Assembly: GCA_015501605.1 (NCBI GenBank)
Contig: JADNRZ010000002.1
Location: 2,108,001 to 2,172,000, forward strand
DNA: 64,000 nt
Direction: 5' to 3'
Source: Panaeolus papilionaceus
Lineage: Eukaryota > Basidiomycota > Agaricomycetes > Agaricales
Under the pieces are notes generated by a model that saw nothing but the letters and a program-made list of their open reading frames with translations, had not been told where the DNA came from and made no database searches. The position numbers were made by a program, and so were the translations under genes. How positions within the stretch are numbered: position 1 is the stretch's first letter; the number at the start of each line of letters is the position of its first letter. This document shows positions 1-12,135 of the stretch, in pieces.

Positions 1-1558
1 GCAATGCATTACCTCAAGCTACAGTGGTCTCATGGTCAACAAGATCTAGTAAAATCTGGTTTCAAGGATGGTATGCAGTTTGCCGACGCTGCTCTTAAAC
101 GTGGCGAAGGCTGTCTCATTCAGTACGTTCATTAATTTTGTTTCTTTTTCTTTTCTATTTTAACTTGGTCCCTCAATCATTGTTTAGTTGTCAATGTGGC
201 ATCTCTAGATCAGCAACCATGGTCATCGCCCTCGTTATGCGTGCAGCTGCAGAACGGCATCAATCTGTCCCACCAGAAATCTGGGCTCTCAAGGGTATGC
301 AGGGTGCTTATTCTTATGTCAAGGACAAAAGTCCATGTGTAGGTCCCAATATGTCGTGCGTACATCCCTTCTATTTTAACTATTTATCTTCTCACACACG
401 TACCTCAGTCTTATATATCAGTTGCTCGAGTATGAGAAAAAACTACGTGGTGACAAGGGATCGCCTAACGAATCAGACGGCGCTTCATCCGGCACTGATG
501 AGGAAGAAGAGTGGGGCCGTAGGCGCCAACTCCTCGACGAAAGCGAGGAGGAACACGAAAGCAGCGCTGTTATGCAGGAAGCCAAAGCTCTCGACAAGGC
601 TATGGAAGATCGAATCGTTGCACGCAAGTCATCTGCTTCTTCCATGTCCTCAGGTCTAGGCATGGGTCCCGTATGGAGGAGTCGGTACAATTCACGCAAG
701 CGCACAGGTTCAATTGCCAGCACAGCTGGAAGTCTTCTCAGTGACGAGGTCGTCGAGGAGGAGGAGGAGGAGGAGGAAACATCCAGTATCGGCGCTACCA
801 GTTTCGACAGCGAAAGCCGCCGCAGTCAGTACATTGATTCTGCCAGCACAACACCTGACGATGAAACCGGAAAAACGCCTCGTGCTGTTTCACTCTTAAC
901 ACCGGGCCCAGCAACCGCGCGGCCACCGCCGTCTGCCCCCGTATGGAAAACATCCTTTACCTTCCCACTTCCACCCACAACTGCTATCCGCTCGTCCTTT
1001 GCCCTACCTTCCCTGCCCCCCAAACCCAAAGCCAAACGAAAACCCCTCGGCCTCAGCTTGCTACCGCCGGTTCCATCATCTCCGATAACACTCATTGTCG
1101 AACCGGAAGAACCCGAGCAACCACCCGTTGTGGTGGTTGCTCCAGCTCAGCCTCCGGCATCCATATCACGGTCCGCCAGTTCATCAAGCTTATCACTGCC
1201 ACCTGTCCGTCAGCGGACCGAATCACGACGTCTTGTGCCACCACCGCTTCATCTTCGCAATAGCATTCTGCGGAAAGCATCAGCTGCTGCATCCGAAGCA
1301 GACTCCATAGCACCGACACCATCGCAGACCCTTTTCGTTTTCCCACCCTCTCCCACTATGAATGCCCGAACCCCATCTACCATGACTCTAATGTCAAGTG
1401 CGATGGGTCCGGTACCATTCCCCAGTTTATCAACACCTCGGGTCTCTACATTTAGATCCAAAGGCCGCACGCGGTCGTTCATTGGACTAGGTGCTCCTCC
1501 CACCCCAACTGTCGCCTTTTCAAAGGTCGATGTCCGCGGCATCGTCGGGCTGGAATAA
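1..1558 (+). CDS. Dual-specificity protein phosphatase, 5' end outside the window
   Basis: Dephosphorylates phospho-Tyr and phospho-Ser/Thr in proteins. Exons are about 1-122, 188-355 and 409-1558. Across the first splice the reading gives LIHCQCGISRSATMV, the HC-x5-R phosphatase P-loop with Cys nucleophile and Arg; the His codon itself is split CA|T by the intron. After it comes a helix (MQGAYSYVKDK...PNMSLIYQLLEYEKKLR) typical of dual-specificity phosphatases. The remaining roughly 370 residues are Ser/Pro-rich and look disordered, with an acidic run of Glu coded by a GAG repeat near 751-775. The N-terminal part, including the general-acid Asp loop, lies before base 1, so the substrate class (MAPK phosphatase or other) cannot be judged. 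The stop is TAA at 1556-1558. Confidence 0.85.
751..777 (+). repeat. GAG trinucleotide repeat inside the phosphatase gene
   Basis: Near-perfect GAG repeat coding for a Glu run in the disordered tail of the phosphatase; a candidate length-variable microsatellite. Confidence 0.75.
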
Positions 1559-2420
1559 GCACGCTGTTCTCACGTTTCCTAACGCAAGCGTTCACGAATC
1601 CACGACCTGACATGCTCTTGTACATGTATTCACCCGTTCACTTGCCCTATTCCCGATCCATTCTCATCGTTTCGCATTTCGACTCTTTATCTTGTTTATA
1701 ACCTTCCGGCCCTTTGTGTTATTGTTTATTTTTCCTTCTTATTATTCAATTGGCCAGGAGGTTTTAGCGCGCAAATAGGCTATCGCTTGTTGTAGTAACC
1801 TTATTGCCGGACTCTTTGATTTATTTCTTTATCATCGCATTTCAAACTGCATTTTACCCTTCATCTTATTCTTTCTTGTCTTCTTTTTTTTTTTTTTGTC
1901 TATCGTGCTCTGGACTGGAATCGTTGCATTGCTCATCTTTCCATGTATTCATTAGGTTGGATTCACCCACGCATTTCTATCACAGCATTCTTTTCCCTCT
2001 TTACAATTACACACGAACACTCCTACACAATCCTATCCCCTCTGTTCTCCCCCGTTCGCTTCACAATTGTATGCTGTTCTCTTATTCTAGGCAATGCCCG
2101 CGTCACTCCATGTTCAACAACTTTGGTTTCATTGCATCGCTTTCTTTGGTTTGCCTTGAGCACTTTGTTTTTTCTCCTTTTTCAATTTATTTTCTTTTTG
2201 GTTCACTGTGTGTATACCTCATGTATAGTAGGGATCCCTGTCTCCCAAGAAAATCCACCTTGTCACCCGCCTGTTGGCTGTCGTGTTTTTGATCAATTTT
2301 ATGTCACCTCCGTTGTCACTTCAACTTACTGTCTTAAAATCTTGACGATGGAGGCCTCAAGAGTTTGATTAGGGGAAACTAGTATACTGACTAATCACAC
2401 ATTTCTTTTTCGAGTGTGTA
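1559..2420. other. Intergenic, convergent 3' ends
   Basis: Lies between the phosphatase stop and the TVP23 stop. It is T-rich on the + strand with a long T run near 1885-1897. The frames that stay open here are low-complexity (Phe/Ser/Leu-rich) and look like untranslated 3' sequence. I see no gene. Confidence 0.6.
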
Positions 2421-3782
2421 TTAAGATCCAAAGACTCGGCCAACTCCCTTCTTCACAGCTCCTGTGATAAGTTGTCCACCAATACCACCCAAACCAAGGC
2501 CCCAGCCTCCACCGAGACTATTTGCCCATTTCTGTTTGGCGTCGCGGTCGCTAAGATAACTTGTCAATATATGAATTGTTACACCGTTCTACAACACTCA
2601 CGCATACGTAAAGCCAATAACGTTGGTGACATTGAAAACTAGTGCGAGAATGACAATCGGAATGAATCTGCAATTAAAGTGAAGTTAGCTGCCCTCGTAC
2701 ATTCATTATAAACAGAACACGTACGCAAACCCTAGTTTTAACAAGGAGACGATCAGGAGGGCTGCCCACAGTGCTGGAAACACGTATAACGCGATCTGTA
2801 GTATTGTAACAGGTGAGTGGGTTATATGCTGGTTAGAGGTTAATGATATATGTACCCAGAACATTCTGACAAGGGCATAAGTTAACGAACAATAAGGTAT
2901 GGTTTATGAAAGTACTCACTTTGCGTCGACTGGGTTAGCGGGTCTTGAGGGCTGCGCGGGATGTGTTAATGAATGAACACGGTTAAAAAGATAAGGTGCA
3001 ACGCACATCACGGCTCTCAAAGACCCAGTAGCTCTCTCCATCCTCGTCAACCTGCGTGCATATTCATAGTAAGTGGTTGTTCCTTTAGAGTGGCTAATTA
3101 TATGAACACACCTGATTCCAAAAGCGGAGTCCGACCAACGTTCGACCTGCGACGTTCTGCAGGACCATTAGTAACCTTGTTTCCATTCAACTACAACTTT
3201 GAGAAGCAACGTACGCGACAATTCCAAAAGTCCATCGCAAGGAGGACGACTACGACGACCGTCTGTTATGAAGAACATAAGTGCCTATTAGCATACCATA
3301 AAGCGATACAAATAATCACACAAACCAACTCACAGATAAAACATAATTACTGGTAAACCACCCGCAAAGAATGTATACTGCAATAGCTGCAATTCGGAAA
3401 AAATAAAGGCAAAAAAGAGCGAGTGGGTGTGCAGACTAGTGAAAGACGTCCATGATTATTGGTATCAGTGTAGCTTGGCGCTTCCTGTAGTGCGGATAGA
3501 AACATACCTGTCGGAAAATACCACCAATTCCTATCATCAGAATATTTGATCCATGACATTGAGCGTTTGGATTGTCGTAACGCGGAGAGAAGACAAACCT
3601 GACTCTGCATCACCTTGTGTCGTGGCCATTTGCGAACCGCCATTTGACCGATTCGTTGGATTTAAGACAACTTGTGAAGCTGCATTTTTGGTCCGGGACG
3701 TTTGGGTATTGTTGGAATTAATGGGTCCTGAAGGTTCGTCAGCCTCGATGGTGTCAAGGAGTGGTTGTGCGACAGCGCTCAT
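2421..3782 (-). CDS. TVP23: Golgi apparatus membrane protein TVP23
   Basis: Multi-pass membrane protein of late Golgi vesicles (TVP23/FAM18 family). The spliced reading contains family hallmarks in order: [31 protein letters not shown], a Val-rich segment to [82 protein letters not shown], and a Gly-rich tail ending GRVFGS. Four hydrophobic segments are visible. The ATG at 3782 opens a polar N-terminus ([16 protein letters not shown]). The gene is cut into about ten small exons, including one of 10 nt (2856-2865, coding MFW plus the last base of a Lys codon) and one of about 23 nt (near 3512-3534). It is in tandem with the GH74 gene upstream. Identity is secure; exact exon edges in the N-terminal third are less so. 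Confidence 0.88.
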
Positions 3783-4042
3783 GGCGGCAAGAGTTTGACA
3801 AGAAGGTTAGCGCACCAGTTCTGCGTTCAGCAATTAGCGTGTCGTCATGATCAGTGACACGTGACTATTCAGGCAGGAGTTCGTACGCAAGACACTTCGA
3901 TTCTATACAACTCAATTTCTGAACGTTTGAACTGAAGTAGATCTTGAAACTTATAAATTGATGATTTAAGGAGAATGACAATCACGCGATTTATCTCTAT
4001 ATCACTACGGGGCTACTACGATTACCGTGGTGCTACATTTCA

Positions 4043-7000
4043 TCATTTAGGAACACATTGAGAATAGTCTGGTCGAAACACAGTTATTAGAGTGCTGTCC
4101 AAGAAGGCAAGTTAACGACTTACATGGATTTTGGACAACGCAAACATATCCAGTCACACAGGTTGTGGGTCCCGTCCAGCCTGTACCTATAAGGAAGACT
4201 TGAGCATATATTACAATTAAACCATGATTAAGGCTTTCTCACCCCCTCCACATTGCCCGTATCCGGGAGCGGGTGTGCCTGTCGGAACTGGAACACTGGT
4301 AGACGTTGTCGGAGGCCGCGTCGTCACAGATGTGCTTGTGCTTGTGGGAGGTCTCGATGTCGTAGTAGATGACACGGTAGTTGACGTTACAGTAGGACTT
4401 GGGCTTGAGCCAGCCGCATCACCGTAAAAGATACCACGACCATTGGTACCAATATATACCCTGGAAGAGGATTAGTTCATCTCACAGAAACCAACTGATG
4501 AAGGGATGCACCGTCCATAAATACGGGGGTCAGCTGTCAGGACATTGGAAGCAGCGGAGCCAAATCCGTTTGCAGCATCGTTGATCTTGACCCAGTTAAC
4601 GCCGGAGTCGTCAGATCTGAAATAGCCGATGCCACCAATGTTTGCTGCAGCGTAGAGAGCTGGATATCCGCCTGCTTTTGCTGGAGCCCCAAGGCCTATT
4701 GCCCATGCTTGAGAAACGCCAGAAATAGAAGTAAACGATGTGCCGTTGTTGGTGGAATGGAACAACCCTTTGTCAGTCGAGACCCAAACATCCCCAGTAA
4801 CACCTGGGTTAACCACAATCTTGAATGGAGATGTCGACGACCCCAGGGATCCCTTCGCAGAAAATGTCTTTCCGCCGTCGACAGAAAGATAGAATGACGA
4901 TCCTGCTGCACCATAGAAGATGGAGTTGACCTTTTTATCTGATGCGATTGCAGCACTCGATGGGAGAGATGAAACAGCAGTGAATGTGTTTTTATTTTGG
5001 GAAATTTGGACGCCGTTGCTCCCTGTGCGCCAAAGAACAGTGTCGCCGTCCGCAGAGATAGCAATTTTGCCACCTGACACATTGTCTGCGGCGCCATAGT
5101 GCTCCGACCTAGAGTGTTCGTTCAAAATGTTAGCTATGGCGTCGAAGACTGACTAGAAATCCTACCAAGTAGCACCGTAGTCGGACGATAAAGCCACCTG
5201 TTTTCCGGTCGAGCTGCGGTGTTCAGCGTAAGTGAAGAACCGTTGACAAAGTCCAATGAGGGTCTAACCTATCTCCAGTACCAACCCTAACGACATTGCT
5301 GGGTTTGTTTCCTGCAAAATCGATGTCGGAGGATGTAGGCCATGTGGGATTAATGAATCCCGTCTTAGGAGGTGTCGTCAAAGAATTATGGACGAATCCT
5401 AGTAAAAGGGGGAGAGGGGGGTGGTAAGTCGGTATACCCCGCCTGATAATTATGGCATTACCTCCAAGATCGCCGACTGCTGACAAAAGCGATGGTCCTG
5501 TTGGCGGAGAGACCAGGCCCAAAATGGCTGTTTCTTCAATGCCATCAGCAAGGGTTTGAAGGGTGATGTTACGAGTGGTCTCCCATTTTAATAGATCACG
5601 TCCTCCCTGAATGGTTGCACCCGTGCCGTATAACCAATGGTTAGAATCGAGCGGGTCGATAACCAGGGCTGTAAGTCGATAAATATGGCCATCTCATGCT
5701 AAGAACATTTTCACCTACCTTCCATCATCCAGCCAATTTGTTTAAATCCTGGGGTAACGTCAGTGTAGCTGGGACCGAGCCATGGAGCACCAGAATTCTT
5801 GTAAGTATAGTACTTGTTCATGTCTGGGTAACCATTCCAACTCCAGAGTGGGGACCAGGTAGTACCCCCGTTAGTGGAGCGGTACACTTGACCGTCAGGC
5901 CACCAGGAGTTGAGAGCAGCTACCATTATAGTTCCTGGCTTCTGTAAATCGACAGCCACACCCCCGAAACCAAAAGTAAGATCAGAACCAGTGACGGGGG
6001 TAATATCCTTCCCTATCGCAATGCTTTAATGAGCTTGGCTAGCCGTAATTGAAGGGTTCTCACATGTTCCTGCTGCAATGTCATATCTGTACACTGCTCC
6101 GAGCGTACCGTCGTACTGTACGTGTGTCAGTTGTTTGGACTGTGTGTGTTGAATACTAGACTTACAGGTCCAGCACCATCAGAATACGAAACATAAAGTG
6201 CCTTTTCTCTAGGAGAAAGAACGCCTTTGTGTGGAAGATATCGGATATCCTGTCCAGCAAGGGGAGACCCTAAAAGCTCTCTCAGTCACGCCACCTACAG
6301 TCCCGAATGTCGATACTCTTACAGCTAGTCCCGCCATTATTTGTCACGTATATACTGGTTGAGCCTTTGTTAGCGACACCAACAAAGATCCTTGGAGTAG
6401 CGCTGCCCTTGGTGCCAGAAGTGCTATCGAATGTCACCCAAGCAATTCCTGCGTCATCGACATATGAGGTACGCAAAAAGGAGGATGGTGATCGTCCTCA
6501 CCAACTTTGTCGGAATTATAGCCGCTGCTGTCTGAAGGATCAGCGATATAGGAGCCTATTGATTTTTTTTTAGTCTGCGGAAAGGGAAATAAACCGAGAG
6601 ATGTTATACCAGTGTTTGTGAAGCTTGTCACCTTGGACCAAGTACTTCCGAAGTTTGTGGACTTCCAGAGCCCATTTCCGCTGCGGGCACCAAAGAATAG
6701 GATCCCATTGCTATTTGGGTCAATCGAGAGGCGCTATTTTCAACGACAAGCTTAGCAAAGGGGAGATTAAAGGGCAGAGGTGCAGACTGACTTCACCCAT
6801 GCCACGACCTGGCATGTTTCCTCCAACCTTGAATGGTAAGGGTGACGGCGTGAAAGTTGATCCAGCATCAGTGGAAATCAAGATTTGTCCGTTGTTGGGA
6901 TCCCAAGAGTTCGTATACATGCCCGTAGCCTGACAAGGAGTGACTTTAAGTTTTTCAGTTCCCTGCTCAAAATAGGATACGCACAAGATAGAGGCGATTG

Positions 7001-7359
7001 GGCTGGACGGGATCCGTTGCAAGAGCATCGACGCCCCAATAGTTCCAGTTTGAGTCGTCAGCGAAATCCAGCAAGGGTGACCATGTATCATCTGCATTTA
7101 GCTTGTATGCTCCACCAATATCAGTACGAGCAAATGCAAGGCCCTTGAAAGCACATGTGCTGATTGAGAACGTTGCGTGTATTAAGAACCGGGGAGCAAG
7201 TACCTTCTGGGCTGTGTTGAAGACAATGCCGGGAACAAAACCACCACCTCCTCCAATCCTAACGTTTTTCCATGTATACTTCTGGGAAGAAACTGCCGCC
7301 TGCACGAGAGGGGAAAGGGCAGTCAAGACGAGAGGTATGAGTCCCTTAATTCTGCACAT
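4043..7359 (-). CDS. Secreted GH74 xyloglucanase with C-terminal CBM1
   Basis: Extracellular endo-acting hydrolase of xyloglucan, a plant cell wall hemicellulose. The ATG at 7359 starts a signal peptide (MCRIKGLIPLVLTALSPLVQA). The twin beta-propeller of GH74 follows over about 730 residues, with repeated Asp-box-like turns (STNGGTTWSPLW, SVDGGKTFS, STNNGTSFTS) and family motifs ARTDIGGAY, NYWGVDALATDP, ISADGDTVLWRTG and VYIGTNGRGIFYGD. By family knowledge, one Asp in TDIGG and one in the SADGD region are the likely catalytic pair. A Thr/Ser/Pro linker leads to a CBM1 reading GYGQCGG...GWTGPTTC then VVQNPYYSQCVPK, spread over the last three exons. The gene has many short introns. A TATA-like element sits about 55 bp upstream. 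A splice choice in CBM1 leaves one residue uncertain. Confidence 0.92.
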
Positions 7360-7411
7360 ATTGCGCCGCGAAGTTTATAGACGTCGTTTCTTGAACACTG
7401 GTTAACAGATA

Positions 7412-7420
7412 CCTTTATAG
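7412..7420 (-). promoter_or_regulatory. TATA-like box of the GH74 gene
   Basis: Reads CTATAAAGG on the minus strand, 53-61 bp before the ATG at 7359. A second, closer CTATAAAC (about 7373-7380) is probably too near the ATG to serve. Assigned by position only. Confidence 0.35.
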
Positions 7421-8218
7421 TGAAAAAAAATCAGGCGATTTGGAGTATCATGAAGGGCGAGATACCGAAAATATAGCGGAAGCTTATGTCCAATGCCGAG
7501 AAATAGGCGAAGGATGCGCCAGCAGCACATCTAGCTAAGAGAGTTGCAGCACCCCTAAGACATCCAGAGACTGCAAGAAGCGAGTCTTCCGCCAATTTTG
7601 CTAAAGACCAGCATGCGCATATAGAAATGCCGAAATTTAAGAGTTCTGTGGTGAACGGATATAAGAATCGTTGATCGTACTTAAATTCATCAGGCAGCCG
7701 TCTGTTCAGGTCCAAAAATATAGTAGGTATCCTCCAAATTTCGTGTACCCAGGCATAGATCGAAAGACGATACTAAAGCACAAGTCATGGATTTTTGCAC
7801 AACCGCGCATAATAAAGAATAAAGCAAAGCATTCAAGTGAGTAACAACAAAAAGAAAAGCCATAACATTCTCGTTGACTATCCAGAAATACCGAAAAGTG
7901 GAGAAGATAGCAGCTGATTCCCGAGCAACAAGTCAAGTCAAGGTGATAAGGTCCGCGATGGTCAGACGGACCGAGCACGCTGATAGGAGTAAATAAAAGT
8001 AGATGGTGGTCATTTGATGATTCCACATGAGCATTTGGAACTAGAAGGACAGCGGTCACAAATTAACGTGTTAATTAAAGTTGTTTGTTTTCAAGGATGT
8101 CGTGTTTAAAGGTAAACAATTAACAACAGACATTTCTTGGTCTTGTTCTTGATTTGGACATGACACTCGAGTGGACAATGCACTACAGCCAACGAACGAC
8201 ACGCTTTGTTGCCTGAGG
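7421..8218. other. Divergent intergenic region, no gene seen
   Basis: Lies between the divergent xyloglucanase and kinase-like genes. Two minus-strand frames stay open (94 and 117 codons) but show no recognisable domain, no clear splice partners and unusual Cys-rich composition. I treat the stretch as promoter and 5' sequence. Confidence 0.5.
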
Positions 8219-8228
8219 TTTTATAAAA
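8219..8228 (+). promoter_or_regulatory. TATA-like box of the kinase-like gene
   Basis: TTTTATAAAA, about 65 bp before the ATG at 8292. Supports that ATG over the in-frame GTG at 8250. Confidence 0.4.
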
Positions 8229-8291
8229 TGTCCTTCGCAACGAGGCTTCGTGTCAATTCACCCTCCCCATACGCTTGAATATCCTTTCACT

Positions 8292-10395
8292 ATGTCTCCA
8301 ATGTCCCATCCAGAATTTTCAGATAACCTGGACACTTCAAAACGTGCTCACTTAACTCCACTGACCCCTGTACATGTTCAGTCTCCCACTTCATCAACAA
8401 CACTCGTGGCTCAAGAGTTTCTTATCACGCAGGAGATGCAGGAGGCATTCGACATATACAAGTTCTTTCGTCGACATCCTCCACCTGGACGATTTAACTC
8501 TGTCTTGTATGGCTCGACAAAAGCAAAGCCCTATCGAGCTACACCTATGCCAGACGACTTTTACCGGCCTTTGCCAGAATTAGTCGGCGTTCGAAGTCGA
8601 TTTATCGGCCTGCATAACTCGCCATGGTCGATATTTTCAGGATTGCCCTTCGCAGGAGTTCGAATAGACATGAAAATCAACGGTATGTCAAAATTCTGTT
8701 ATCCATTTCCCCAATCAAGTGTTTACTTGATCGTATAGAAAGCGAATTTGGAATGACATCTTTTCGAACTGCGCACGCTCGTCCAACTCCCCAACAACAA
8801 ATAATATTTTCATATTTGTGTCAAACGTAGATCTTGCTGTCTTGTCCATGTTTTCACGTCTCTGATCAGAAATCCACAGTCTATACTTTGAAAAACGACC
8901 AGCGTCCTATCTAACCGCGCAGGTATGTCTGTCTACATCGTTAAATTATAATTTCATCAATTATTGTCTAGATCTACCTGTGTCAAAATCAGCTAAAGTC
9001 TCTCGTTGGTGACATCATACCTCAACACTTCACCGCAATGAGGAGCCCTGGGAAATTGGAGCTTTGCAGCGTTCTCCCATTCCGCTTCTTTTGTATCAGT
9101 GTATCATCCGATATGCCTGATATGCTGAAGGCAGGTGTTATCTACGCGTTAAGCCAGATCCATGCAAAAGGGGTTTGTCTCGGCAATGTTGAACTCTCCA
9201 ACTTTTTCATTGGCGATAATTTGAAAATATTCGTCTGCGACCTTACCCGAGCCACTGCTTTTATACCGAATCACGAAGAGGGAATACGAGAGGCTTCTCC
9301 AGAGAATATGCTCTTGGAAATGCGTAAACTCAAGTTCTTGCTGAATTATACTGACTCTCGACCAACGGAGTATTCGCGGATTGTTCATGCATCTAACTGG
9401 GACAGGCACGTCCGTGCAGAGTTCTTCAAGCAACACCTTGACGAGACTTACCATCCCAACATTCCGGAAGTTCCGCACCACGAGATCAGAACAACCCTCG
9501 CCAACCTGTACTCGGAACATAGCTGGTTTAAGATGTTGGAACAACGACCCCGAATGTATATTCCACCTCATTATGATCGAACAACAATATATCTCGCACT
9601 AGGTCGCTTCTCGCGCTCAATTGGCAACAATATCCCTGCCCCCCCACCAGAGGTCGAGCCGCCGGATACTTCAACCCCTCGCTATGATCTGCGTAAACGA
9701 AAGCAAGCCCCAGAGGATGAAGCCCATTCGCCACCCATCAAACGACATTGCCGAGATTCCATTCCTGATTCTACCTTATCTGAATGCACAACACCAACAC
9801 AACACCAAGCATCGTCGTCGTTGCAATCTTCCAAGTGGAAGCACAGTAGTCTTCATGCAGGTGTGTTTCCCTCTCAACCCGCTCCTGCCACGCCTAACCT
9901 ACTTCTCTTGCAGAGCCTCAAAACTATCAGGGCATGCAACCCTCGATCATCGAAAATAACCTAAACCCGAAATATCCTCCAGTCGTTGTCAAGGACTATG
10001 GATACGAACTTTGGTTCAGAAAAAAGGAGGGGCCACAAGTCAAATTCAAATCACCGACTATTCAAACCTTCTCCTTTACATCTCCTCCCAACTCAATACC
10101 TCGTGTCAATGACTGCGATGATTCGAGAGGGAAGAAAAGATTTCGAGAAGAAGAATCCCTCCTGAGACCGAGCTTAAAGCGTCGACGGCTTGACAATGGC
10201 GTATGTCACCTCCCGCAAGATATGTGCGATGACGTTGCAGGAGATCTTGCGCTAGGTTTGAGCATGGCTTCAGATTCTCGTCGGACGAATCATCGCAGAC
10301 GACCCCGATCGAGGGTGCGGCGGCTATCCACTACTATCTCATCTTTGTTGCCTTCTTCAGTTGGGAACTTTTTGTACAATTGGTTTGGTATATAA
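8292..10395 (+). CDS. Kinase-fold-like protein with degenerate catalytic motifs (possible pseudokinase)
   Basis: The spliced reading runs from MSPMSHPEF through SLYFEKRPASYLTAQ|IYLCQNQLKSLVGDIIP to AGVIYALSQIHAKGVCLGNVELSNFFI and LKIFVCDLTRATAF. The spacing resembles the alphaE helix, catalytic loop and metal-binding loop of the fungal protein kinase-like families found in large numbers in Agaricomycetes. The catalytic HRD Asp is replaced (CLGNVELSN) and DFG reads DLT, so phosphotransfer is doubtful. The last 200 residues are polar with several basic clusters (KKRFREEE, KRRRLDNG, RRRPRSRVRR) that look like nuclear localisation signals, ending in NFLYNWFGI. There are at least four introns; the third-exon region near 8741-8930 was joined by eye. 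Fold assignment is inference. Confidence 0.6.
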
Positions 10396-12065
10396 TGTAT
10401 CCGCTTATTTATTAGCCCTGTTATTCATTCTAGCCCTGGAGCAGATTTAAAGTTCATGGACCTTTGGACCGTATCTATTCCGGCTATTGCAGACTTGTAT
10501 ATCTTTGACTAGGTAAATGAAGAGAGCTTCCCGGTTTTTGTTGATCTTGGGTATCAGGAATCATAATTAGTCAGTGGCGCCCGATGTACCCCCTTTCCTG
10601 AACAGCCAAATGGCTGATACTACAGATTGGATGACGTGCATTTACTAAGACATTTTTAAAGCTGTCGTCTAGTGCATCAAACTGACTGAACTGGCCGCCT
10701 CGCCTGGGTGAATACCACTGATGAAAATCATATCCTTGCCAAAGCAGACACCAACGAGCAGGCTGTTCTGGAAGGCGTTTTTGAAAATTTCTGAAAACGA
10801 CCTACGTTGGCGTCTTAACGCCGCAATCGTTTGGGACGAAGGCAAGTCGGGATATGCAACTGAGACCATCAAGCTAAAACGGGTGTGCATCGCGGAAAGA
10901 CCACCATTATCGCCAAATGATCAGCAGTTCGATTCAGCAGCCCTTAACATCCATGCAATGCTTGATCAAGTGCGCCATCATCGTGGCCAGAGCGACCGAT
11001 TTGAAAGTCAAATCAAGGATGGTTCCTCGACTTTCAGCTTTTGACATGCGCCTTTCGTTGAAGTAGATTCTAGCATGAATGATGAGGGTGAGTAAATATG
11101 TACGTCATTGGATTATTCTCATCTTTATACGAACACTACAGCCATGGCCGCCTGGGACCACCGTAAAGATTTGGTTTACTCTAGAGCACTTCGCATTCGG
11201 GGCAGCACAAGATCCAAGAGGTCATGGTACATTCACTGGCACAATTCAGAGGATAAAAATAGTTCGGCCTCCATCGTCAGACCATTTATCGCCATCTATC
11301 AAGCTCAGAAGTTCCTCTTTCATACCCCGATTATCTCAGTCTCAGTCAAGGCGTTGAGGGCAAGCGTGCCCATTGCGTGGAACGTTTCCAGTAAAGTTAG
11401 AATGTAAAGGAGTTCTGTAGCGGAGAGTCTGACTCAATTAGAGTGGTCAATAATTCGATTCCATTGCAACTTGAATTGCACCATACGTACATATTCTCAA
11501 TCTTCTCAAGTTTAACATCGATGTAAATACATATAAGCTAGTTTAGACATATAGCTCGGTCATACAAGTGTTTGAACCACTTTCTGGTAGCTATATATAG
11601 GACTTGCTGCAATTCTCGTGTTCAACAGAGGCAAGAAAGCGCCTAATAATCAAAATAAGACTTAAAAAGTCGAAAGTCTTGGACAGAGTCACATAACCTC
11701 CCTCCGGTATCAGAGGCTCTAAAAATAGAAACACCGCGTTTGTGTCATGTTGAGTTCTTTCAGATACCATCATGAAGACTCCAACTTACCTATTGTTAAA
11801 CTCGTTCTGTCTACTACCCTTTTCAAGCCTTAGGAGAGGATAATCTAGTCAAAGGTTTTCTCAATGCTAGATTTACTTTGGGTAATGAATGTTATCTCCC
11901 TCGGATCTCGTATTGGGAGGTGGCACATGTTGCAATTGAAAGGTTGAGGATCTACTCATCGTTTCCCGACCGCTTCTCTGGCTGCCACCACGGCCTCTGC
12001 TCACAAGCTGACTACATGTGGATACACGATCTAAAATTAGCGCATACCCCAGATGTCTTCGGGGC
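10396..12065. other. Gene-poor stretch with only short unassigned frames
   Basis: About 1.7 kb between the kinase-like gene and the permease. Several frames of 60-107 codons are open on both strands (for example 10721-11044 and 11108-11407 on plus, 10669-10890 and 11591-11773 on minus), but none shows a recognisable domain, and I could not join them into a convincing spliced gene. It could hold a fast-evolving small gene, a non-coding RNA or decayed sequence. No terminal repeats or target-site duplications were noticed. Confidence 0.45.
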
Positions 12066-12074
12066 CTTATAAAC
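12066..12074 (+). promoter_or_regulatory. TATA-like box of the permease gene
   Basis: CTTATAAAC, 62 bp before the permease ATG. Positional inference only. Confidence 0.35.
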
Positions 12075-12135
12075 CGTTCTACTGTTCGGTAGGCTGAAGC
12101 CACCTTTCTACCCCATTCTTCTTGTTGTTCAAAAT

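Noticed and set aside
1804..2368. Open frames of 141-162 codons downstream of the phosphatase
   Set aside because: Phe/Ser/Leu-rich because of T-rich 3' flanking sequence; no domain and no splice partners.
7431..8059. Minus-strand frames upstream of the xyloglucanase
   Set aside because: No family features; one runs over the expected promoter. Treated as intergenic.
8250..8291. Longer N-terminus for the kinase-like protein
   Set aside because: The upstream start would be GTG and lies only about 20 bp after the TATA-like element; the ATG at 8292 is better.
10396..12135. Transposable element or LTR remnant
   Set aside because: No terminal repeats, transposase or reverse-transcriptase motifs were seen by eye.
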